A stretch of 10,723 bases of DNA from Bdellovibrio sp. (GTDB taxonomy: Bacteria; Bdellovibrionota; Bdellovibrionia; Bdellovibrionales; Bdellovibrionaceae): the NCBI GenBank assembly GCA_003176075.1, contig PSRN01000034.1, positions 1-10,723 of the forward strand, given 5' to 3'. Position numbers and translations under genes: made by a program. Positions within the stretch are counted from its first letter, which is position 1. Every line of letters begins with the position of its first letter. The notes under the pieces are model-generated. The model did no database searches. It was not told the origin of the DNA and saw only the letters and a list, made by a program, of their open reading frames with translations. Shown in pieces: positions 5,956 through 10,723 of this stretch.

Positions 5956-6961
5956 ACACGAATTCCGAGACTTTATGGATCAGTCGATCAATGTTTTTTC
6001 CACTGACCGCCGAAATAGCAAGAGTGGAAACCCACCCCGCGAATTCGCGGGAAAGGTCTTGCACTTGCTGATCCGTCAGCGTGTCGATCTTACTGAAAAC
6101 AACCAATTGGGGCCTTGTTGAAAGGGGAAAAAAACCCTCTTTGTCAGCGTTCAACTCGTCATACTTGTAAAGTTCGTCGTTGATATCCTGATAGTTCTGG
6201 CTGATCTCCTCAATTTGCCCCGACGACGCGTCAATCAAGTGAATAAAGACTCGCGTGCGCTCAATGTGCCGCAAAAACTGCGTCCCCAGTCCAACTCCCC
6301 GGTGGGCCCCTTTAATAAGGCCTGGAATATCGGCCACCACAAAGGACTTGAATTCGGCGGCGCGCACCACCCCCAGGTTGGGAGTCAAAGTGGTAAAGGG
6401 GTAATCGGCGATTTTCGGGCGAGCCGCCGAGATGCGCGAGATGAGCGTCGACTTTCCCGCGTTGGGAAGGCCGATGATTCCCACGTCGGCGATCAGCTTG
6501 AGCTCCAACCGCAGCATCATCTCTTGCGCGGGCTCACCCGGTTGGGCGTGCTCCGGAGCTTGATTCACGCTCGATTTGAAAAAGGCGTTCCCTTTACCGC
6601 CCCGGCCCCCGCGAGCCACCACAAACTGTTCACTTTCAGTCATATCCGCCAGGACATGGCCCTCGGCGGAGCGAACGACCGTACCGGCGGGGACTTGCAG
6701 GACGAGATCCTTGCCGTCGGCGCCCTTGCAAAGGCTTCCTTCCCCGTTGTGTCCAGCCTCCGCGGCGTATCGCTTCCGGGGCCGAAAATCCACCAGGGAA
6801 TTCAAGTTCCGCGAGACACGAAGGACGACGTCACCACCGCGGCCACCATCACCGCCATCGGGCCCGCCGCGCGGAACCATGGCCTCGCGCCGAAAGCTGA
6901 CGGCGCCAGCTCCACCTTTTCCCGAGGCCACTTCAATTTCGACTTCATCAATAAATTTCAT
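5924..6961 (-). CDS. obgE: Obg-family GTPase ObgE/CgtA (50S assembly, stringent response)
   Basis: ObgE is a conserved ribosome-associated GTPase needed for late 50S assembly. The 345-aa product has the glycine-rich Obg fold (about 1-157; GKGGAGAVSFRREA, GGPDGGDGGRGGDV, ARGGRGGKGN) and then the G domain: G1 GLPNAGKST at 164-172, G2 around T191-T193, G3 DIPG at 211-214, G4 at 290-293 and G5 SAVSG at 317-321. G4 reads SKID instead of the usual NKxD, so the Asn that reads the guanine base is Ser, an unusual change. No C-terminal OCT domain is present; the protein ends about 20 residues after G5. The start MKFIDEVEIEV matches the family. There is no Shine-Dalgarno: the start follows an intrinsic terminator by a few bases and overlaps the stop of a 20-codon leader ORF (ATGA). 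Its 3' end lies inside the nadD repeat array. Confidence 0.96.
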   Translation of the reverse strand: MKFIDEVEIEVASGKGGAGAVSFRREAMVPRGGPDGGDGGRGGDVVLRVSRNLNSLVDFRPRKRYAAEAGHNGEGSLCKGADGKDLVLQVPAGTVVRSAEGHVLADMTESEQFVVARGGRGGKGNAFFKSSVNQAPEHAQPGEPAQEMMLRLELKLIADVGIIGLPNAGKSTLISRISAARPKIADYPFTTLTPNLGVVRAAEFKSFVVADIPGLIKGAHRGVGLGTQFLRHIERTRVFIHLIDASSGQIEEISQNYQDINDELYKYDELNADKEGFFPLSTRPQLVVFSKIDTLTDQQVQDLSREFAGWVSTLAISAVSGKNIDRLIHKVSEFVFGEERGELGR

Positions 6962-7020
6962 ATCGCAAAAAATAAGAAAGGAGCCTTAGGGCTCCTTTCA
7001 TCCAGTTTTACCGTTTTCAT
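6958..7020 (-). CDS. Possible 20-aa leader peptide overlapping the obgE start
   Basis: A minus-strand ATG (7018-7020), 10 nt after the rpmA stop, opens a frame that reads MKTVKLDERS, then PKAPFLFFAI, and ends in TGA at 6958-6960. That TGA overlaps the obgE ATG as ATGA. The frame covers the whole terminator hairpin and its U-tract (6966-6999). A weak GGGA precedes the ATG. If translated, ribosomes would cover the hairpin and favour read-through into obgE, as well as deliver ribosomes to the obgE start. This is inference; such a short frame can arise by chance. Confidence 0.35.
   Translation of the reverse strand: MKTVKLDERSPKAPFLFFAI
6966..6999 (-). terminator. Rho-independent terminator/attenuator between rpmA and obgE
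   Basis: On the minus strand a perfect 10-bp stem (GAAAGGAGCC/GGCTCCTTTC; plus 6976-6985 and 6990-6999) with a 4-nt loop is followed by TTATTTTTTG. This is a textbook intrinsic terminator for the rplU-rpmA message. Its U-tract ends only 4 nt before the obgE ATG, leaving no room for a separate obgE promoter and leader, so it may act as an attenuator. Confidence 0.88.
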
Positions 7021-7030
7021 CTTTTCCCGG

Positions 7031-7312
7031 CTACTGAGCCAACTCCGGTTTCTGAGCCGACTTCGGATAGACGCTGACTCGAAAACGGTCTTTGGTCTCC
7101 CGTTCGAATTTCACCAATCCGTCTACCACCGAATAAATTGTGTAATCGCGGCCCATCTTCACGTTGTTTCCGAGATGGAATTGCGTTCCACGCTGTCGCA
7201 CAATGATTGTTCCCGACTTGACAGCCTCTCCGCCAAAGCGCTTTACGCCCAGTCGTTTACTCTGCGAATCGCGCCCGTTCTTGGTACTCCCACCAGCCTT
7301 CTTACTTGCCAT
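7031..7312 (-). CDS. rpmA: 50S ribosomal protein L27
   Basis: L27 reaches the peptidyl-transferase centre of the 50S subunit and supports tRNA placement and peptide-bond formation. The 93-aa product starts MASKKAGGSTKNGRDSQSKR, the conserved N-terminus that contacts the tRNA ends, and continues with LGVKRFGGEAVKSGTIIVRQRGT, HLGNNVKMGRDYTIYSVVDG and KFERE, all diagnostic. Length is normal (85-95). Position 2 onward lacks the cleaved N-terminal extension found in Firmicutes L27. A strong Shine-Dalgarno AAGGGAG (7320-7326) lies 7 nt before the ATG. The gene is 60 bp downstream of rplU, the usual pairing, and is followed by an intrinsic terminator. Confidence 0.98.
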   Translation of the reverse strand: MASKKAGGSTKNGRDSQSKRLGVKRFGGEAVKSGTIIVRQRGTQFHLGNNVKMGRDYTIYSVVDGLVKFERETKDRFRVSVYPKSAQKPELAQ

Positions 7313-7372
7313 GACTAAACTCCCTTATGATGCTCGCCCACTTTTCAGCCTTTATACAGCCGCCCTTGGACT

Positions 7373-8002
7373 TCACTTCGATTTCTTTGTTGACTTCTTC
7401 TTCGCAACGGCTTTCTTTGCTCCCGCCTTCTTTTTGGCGGATTTTCCTTTTGCGGAAGAAGCCTTCTTCGCCGGAGATTTTCTCGCCCGCTCAGAAACCG
7501 CGACCTTCCGTCCGGCGCTGCCACGCGCTTTCGATCCCGTTTCGCCCGTTTCAGAAGGAACGTCACCCTTCTCGCGGACGCCTTGCTCGCGGGCTTGTTT
7601 TTTGGCTTCCACTTTAGCCTGAATTCTTTCAAGCCTCACCTGATCCACGTCGACAACCTTGGCTTCGTCCGAAGTTCTTGCAACTTTCGAACCGTGAGAA
7701 ATTGCTTTGACAAACAATTCCGTAAAAGGTTGGCGATGGGTCTTGAAACGGCGATACCCCTGGCGACGACGCTTCTTAAAGATCACAACTTTTCGATCCT
7801 TGGTCTGCTTCGTAACCACAACAACCACTTTGGCGTCCTGAACATTGGGCTGACCAAGAACCGGGGAAGTCTCACCGCCAATCATGAGAACGTCCGTCAG
7901 TTCGAATTCAGATCCCAGGGCATTCTCAAGCTTTTCCACCCGGATAATATCCCCAGGCTGAACTCGGTACTGTTTCCCGCCGGTGCGAACAATGGCGTAC
8001 AT
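7373..8002 (-). CDS. rplU: 50S ribosomal protein L21 with long basic C-terminal extension
   Basis: L21 binds 23S rRNA and is an early assembly protein of the 50S subunit. Residues 1 to about 103 are a complete L21: MYAIVRTGGKQYRVQPGD, then KVVIFKKRRRQGYRRFKTHRQ, the family signature, then PFTELFVKAI. The family normally ends there at 100-105 residues; this protein continues for another 105. Residues 104-160 are charged and helix-like (QVRLERIQAKVEAKKQARE), and 161-209 are a Lys/Ala/Ser-rich tail (SPAKKASSAKGKSAKKKAG, AKKAVAKKKSTKKSK) resembling histone H1-type nucleic-acid-binding tails. No stop or frameshift separates the parts. The start has a strong Shine-Dalgarno GGGAGG (8011-8016). The role of the tail is unknown; extra rRNA or DNA binding is inference. 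Confidence 0.97.
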   Translation of the reverse strand: MYAIVRTGGKQYRVQPGDIIRVEKLENALGSEFELTDVLMIGGETSPVLGQPNVQDAKVVVVVTKQTKDRKVVIFKKRRRQGYRRFKTHRQPFTELFVKAISHGSKVARTSDEAKVVDVDQVRLERIQAKVEAKKQAREQGVREKGDVPSETGETGSKARGSAGRKVAVSERARKSPAKKASSAKGKSAKKKAGAKKAVAKKKSTKKSK

Positions 8003-8037
8003 CTGAAGATCCTCCCGCTATTTATTGAGAAAAATTA

Positions 8038-8066
8038 TTGTTACTTTGAATTACCGATCGAATCAA
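8038..8066 (-). promoter_or_regulatory. Candidate sigma-70-like promoter for rplU-rpmA
   Basis: On the minus strand TTGATT (8061-8066) and TAACAA (8038-8043) are separated by 17 nt and lie upstream of the rplU Shine-Dalgarno, giving a leader of roughly 30 nt. The -10 match is poor. A perfect TTGACA (8182-8187) further upstream has only CAAGAA at 17-nt spacing. The 273-bp gap after rng supports a promoter somewhere here. Confidence 0.3.
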
Positions 8067-8080
8067 CTCGCGAGTGTCAT

Positions 8081-8105
8081 CCATGGCGGCTTCGCCGCCC
8101 ATGCT
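8081..8105 (-). repeat. Dispersed GC-rich palindromic repeat, type B copy 2 (upstream of rplU)
   Basis: CATGGCGGC-TTC-GCCGCCCATG (8082-8103) folds into a 9-bp stem with one bulged base and a 3-nt loop. It matches the coding copy at 802-826 at 22 of 25 positions. No T-run follows on either strand. Confidence 0.65.
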
Positions 8106-8107
8106 CT

Positions 8108-8168
8108 CTGGCAAGGTCTTTTCTGCCGTTCGGCGTTCAAATTCTCAAATGTCATCGGTTCTTGCCAG
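8108..8168 (-). other. Long-range inverted repeat in the rng-rplU gap (8003-8275)
   Basis: CTGGCAAG (8108-8115) and CTTGCCAG (8161-8168) are perfect 8-bp inverted arms around 45 nt that contain a small GCC-GAAC-GGC hairpin (minus-strand reading). If transcribed toward rplU it could form a branched leader RNA such as an L21-type autoregulatory site, or it could be an operator. The rest of this 273-bp gap holds a perfect palindrome ACTCGCGAGT just downstream and a GAGCC/GGCTC pair (8228-8248) near the rng stop that lacks a T-run; I see no gene in it. Confidence 0.35.
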
Positions 8169-8275
8169 GGCCTTAAGATCTTGTCAATAAGACGCATCTC
8201 TTTCACGGGAAATTTCTGTTTGGAACCGAGCCCTCGGTGATCAGGCTCAAAGAGCTCTATAACGCATAGCGCAAT

Positions 8276-9793
8276 TCAAACAATGAAGATCTCATACTGC
8301 TCCCGATGGTAAGCCGGCTCAATCTTGAAGGTCACTGAACGGCCCAGTTTGGCTTCCATGGCGCTGAGTGATTCCCCTTCCTCTTCATAGATCCAATCGA
8401 CCACCTCGCCATGACAGTGAACAAGAATGTTGGATTTCTTCTGTGAAACCAGCTGAGGAAGATCTCTTTCCAGCTCCCGAAAAATCTCATTGGCAACGGT
8501 CGATTTACGCCGGATGTAGCCCCTGCCCTCACAATAAGCACAGGGCTCGCAAAGGGTACGAATCAGGCTCGGACGGATACGCTTGCGGGTCATTTCGACC
8601 AGACCCAAGGGGGTCATCGAAACAATGTTGGTTCGGGCCCTGTCCTTGCGCAGCTCCTCGGCCAGGTGCGCGAGGACTTTTTCACGATGGGACTCGCGTT
8701 CCATATCGATAAAATCCACGATAATAATCCCGCCACAGTTGCGAATTCGCAATTGGTGGGCAATCTCACGAACCGCCTCGAGATTCGTCTTCAAAATGGT
8801 CTCTTCGAGGTCTCTTTTGCCGACGAACTTGCCGGTGTTGACGTCAACCACCACGAGGGCCTCAGCCTCATCAATCACGATATAGCCGCCGGACTTGAGC
8901 CAAATCTTGCGGTCCATCGATCGCGAAATCTCGAGGTCAATGTCATACATGTCGAAAAGCGGTTTGTTGTCCTGGTAGAGAACGATGTTGTGTTTGTATT
9001 TTGGCATGAGCTGGGAAACAAACTTCACGACTTTCTTGTGGACCTCGGGTTCATCCACCCAAACGGCGGAGACGTTCTCGCTCATCAGGTCGCGGAGGGA
9101 ACGCAGCTCGACGTCAATCTCCTGATGAATCAGACCCACGCTCTTTTTCTTCTCGTACTGCTTGAGAATATCCTTGGCCAGGCGGTCCAGGTAGTCGATG
9201 TCGTTGCGCAGGCTTTCTTCCGGCGCCCCTTCGCCAGCCGTGCGCACGATGACTCCGCCCGAGGGATCGATCTGGGCGACAAGGCCCCTCAGCCGGTCCC
9301 GTTCCTCCTCGCTTTCAATCCGGCGGGAAATCCCCCGATGCCGAATAGTGGGCAAATAAACGACGAAGCGGCCGGGCAAAGAGATGTGGGTGGTCAGGCG
9401 GGCTCCCTTGGTACCGATCGGATCCTTGGCCACCTGGACCAGGATGTGTTGCCCCTCCCTCAACAAGTCTTGAATCGGCGTGCGGTTTTGAGTGTCGATC
9501 TTTTCATCGTCCTCCGCCGTCAAATCGTGGCCATCGCCGTGGCCGTCCCCTAAACCCTCGTCCAGGTCGTCGCGAATATCGCCCACATAAAGAAAGGCCG
9601 CCTTTTCAAGACCAATGTCCACGAAGGCCGCTTGCATGCCAGGCAGAACCCGGATGACCCGGCCACGGTGAATGGAACCCACCATGGTCGGGGAAGTCTT
9701 TTGCTCAACCTTGAGGTCGGAGAGGATCCCCGACTCGACGTAAGCGACACGCGTTTCGTTGGGACGGCAATTGATAAGAATTTCTGAGGCCAT
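8276..9793 (-). CDS. rng: Ribonuclease G (RNase E/G family endoribonuclease)
   Basis: RNase G cuts single-stranded, AU-rich RNA with a 5'-monophosphate preference and takes part in 16S rRNA 5' maturation and mRNA decay. The 505-aa product is of RNase G length, without the long C-terminal degradosome scaffold of RNase E. The S1 domain (about 38-130) includes GSIHRGRVIRVLPGMQAAFVDIG and AAFLYVGDI. The catalytic metal-binding aspartates are D317 in VVDVNTGKFVG and D360 in IIIVDFIDM. The zinc-link CEPC (415-418) is in TLCEPCAYCEGRG, with MTRKR before it. An acidic, Gly/His-rich loop (GDGHGDGHD, 82-90) is inserted in the S1 domain. The start MASEILIN fits the family; only a weak GCAGG precedes the ATG. 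The gene is divergent from pilT across a 67-bp gap. Confidence 0.95.
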   Translation of the reverse strand: MASEILINCRPNETRVAYVESGILSDLKVEQKTSPTMVGSIHRGRVIRVLPGMQAAFVDIGLEKAAFLYVGDIRDDLDEGLGDGHGDGHDLTAEDDEKIDTQNRTPIQDLLREGQHILVQVAKDPIGTKGARLTTHISLPGRFVVYLPTIRHRGISRRIESEEERDRLRGLVAQIDPSGGVIVRTAGEGAPEESLRNDIDYLDRLAKDILKQYEKKKSVGLIHQEIDVELRSLRDLMSENVSAVWVDEPEVHKKVVKFVSQLMPKYKHNIVLYQDNKPLFDMYDIDLEISRSMDRKIWLKSGGYIVIDEAEALVVVDVNTGKFVGKRDLEETILKTNLEAVREIAHQLRIRNCGGIIIVDFIDMERESHREKVLAHLAEELRKDRARTNIVSMTPLGLVEMTRKRIRPSLIRTLCEPCAYCEGRGYIRRKSTVANEIFRELERDLPQLVSQKKSNILVHCHGEVVDWIYEEEGESLSAMEAKLGRSVTFKIEPAYHREQYEIFIV

Positions 9794-9860
9794 AATGGGC
9801 CTGCTCTACTTCAATTGGCCGCAAAAAGCACCGATAAGTTTACGACGGGGGACAAAGCCG

Positions 9861-10723
9861 ATGGCAAGCATTGATGAACTGTTAAAGCTCATGCGGGAGC
9901 AAGGCGCCTCGGATCTTCATGTGACCAGCGGGGCCCCTCCTTACCTTCGTGTCCACGGCAGCATGGTCCCACTGACGAATTTTAAGGAACTCACCACCCG
10001 GGAAGTTCAAGGCCTGATTTTTGAAATCATAAATGACAAGCAAAAGAGATCTTTTGTCGAGCGCTGGGAGATCGACTTTGCTTATTCAATTCCTCAAATG
10101 GGGCGCTATCGTGTCAATCTTTTCATGCAGCGAAAGGGCTTGGGGGCGGTGTTTCGGATTATTCCTGAAAAAATCAAATCCGCCGAGGAATTGAATCTTC
10201 CCAAGGGCGTGGTGGATCTGATCGACGCGCACAAGGGGCTTGTTCTGGTGACCGGGCCCACCGGTTCCGGTAAATCCACAACCCTCGCCGCCCTCATTCA
10301 TGAAATCAATATCAAGCAGGACCTTCACATCATCACGGTGGAAGACCCCATCGAATTCGTCCACCAAAATCAAAAAAGTCTCGTGAACCAGCGGGAGGTG
10401 GGAACGCACACCAAATCCTTCGGCAATGCCTTGCGCTCGGCCCTGCGGGAAGATCCCGATGTCCTGCTGGTGGGCGAGTTGCGCGACTTGGAGACCATTT
10501 CACTGGCCCTCACGGCGGCGGAAACGGGCCATCTCGTCTTTGGAACGCTTCACACCAACTCCGCCGCGAAGACCATTGACCGGATCATCGACGTCTTTCC
10601 CGAAGGCCAGCAGCAACAAGTCCGGACAATGCTCGCCGAGTCTTTGCGGGGGATCGTCGCGCAAACGCTTTTTCGTAAAGCCGACGGCAGCGGCCGCATC
10701 GCCGCCTACGAGGTGATGAGATG
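9861..10723 (+). CDS. pilT: Type IV pilus retraction ATPase PilT (3'-truncated by window edge)
   Basis: PilT is the hexameric cytoplasmic ATPase that disassembles type IV pili and drives twitching motility. The 287 codons present start MASIDELLKLMREQGASDLHV, the N-terminal domain typical of PilT, followed by Walker A GPTGSGKST (132-140), the Asp box EDPIEFVH (161-168), Walker B with catalytic glutamate DVLLVGELRD (200-209; Glu206) and the His box HLVFGTLHTN (224-233). The phrase RDLETISLALTAAETGHLVF is the PilT signature and separates it from the extension ATPase PilB; PilU is less likely but not excluded. The frame is open at the right edge, so the C-terminal part including the AIRNLIRE-type motif is missing. 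A GGGGGA lies about 8 nt before the ATG. It is divergent from rng. Confidence 0.95.
   Translation, partial: MASIDELLKLMREQGASDLHVTSGAPPYLRVHGSMVPLTNFKELTTREVQGLIFEIINDKQKRSFVERWEIDFAYSIPQMGRYRVNLFMQRKGLGAVFRIIPEKIKSAEELNLPKGVVDLIDAHKGLVLVTGPTGSGKSTTLAALIHEINIKQDLHIITVEDPIEFVHQNQKSLVNQREVGTHTKSFGNALRSALREDPDVLLVGELRDLETISLALTAAETGHLVFGTLHTNSAAKTIDRIIDVFPEGQQQQVRTMLAESLRGIVAQTLFRKADGSGRIAAYEVMR

Noticed and set aside
6215..7318. A 367-codon plus-strand open frame
   Set aside because: It runs antisense to obgE, the terminator and rpmA, has no recognisable motif, and its peptide is the kind of frame created opposite GC-biased codons.
8666..9553. A 295-codon plus-strand open frame opposite rng
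   Set aside because: No family features; the minus strand encodes the full RNase G catalytic domain over the same bases.
9813..9850. A sigma-28-like promoter (ACCGATAA) for pilT
   Set aside because: The -10 resembles GCCGATAA, but no TAAA-type -35 is found at 11-15 nt upstream, so the match is likely chance.

Overview
The window is about 10.7 kb of moderately GC-rich bacterial chromosome carrying mostly housekeeping genes. The order rng, rplU, rpmA, obgE, nadD, rsfS, rlmH on the minus strand, flanked by a divergent pilT, is a layout I associate with the former Deltaproteobacteria (Bdellovibrionota, Myxococcota, Desulfobacterota). An assignment such as a Bdellovibrio-like relative is inference only. 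No tRNA, rRNA, CRISPR array, IS element or phage gene is visible.

Layout. Positions 2-4221 (plus strand) hold the 3' part of a diheme cytochrome c peroxidase (MauG-like) gene cut by the left edge, a possible 31-codon membrane-peptide ORF, and a RecD2-type helicase gene. Junctions there are tight (TGAATG, then a GTGA overlap), so they may be co-transcribed. A 70-bp convergent gap with a palindromic repeat follows. Positions 4292-9793 (minus strand, read right to left) encode RNase G, ribosomal proteins L21 and L27, the GTPase ObgE, a single-chain NadD-RsfS fusion, and RlmH. PilT starts divergently at 9861 and runs off the right edge.

The minus-strand block is about ribosomes and RNA: two 50S proteins, an assembly GTPase (ObgE), the 50S silencing factor (RsfS), the 23S rRNA pseudouridine methyltransferase (RlmH) and a ribonuclease (RNase G). 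NAD synthesis (NadD) is joined to RsfS in one polypeptide. A strong intrinsic terminator lies directly before the obgE start codon, inside a 20-codon ORF that overlaps that start codon, so expression of the lower half of the block may be set by read-through.

I found no undescribed multi-gene system. The most interesting signals are small. There is a dispersed GC-rich palindromic repeat family that sits both between genes and inside reading frames. A six-unit 12-bp tandem array at the obgE/nadD junction carries reiterated Shine-Dalgarno-like and TTG start motifs. There is also the candidate obgE attenuator, the NadD-RsfS fusion with repeat-derived ends, and a histone-H1-like tail on L21.
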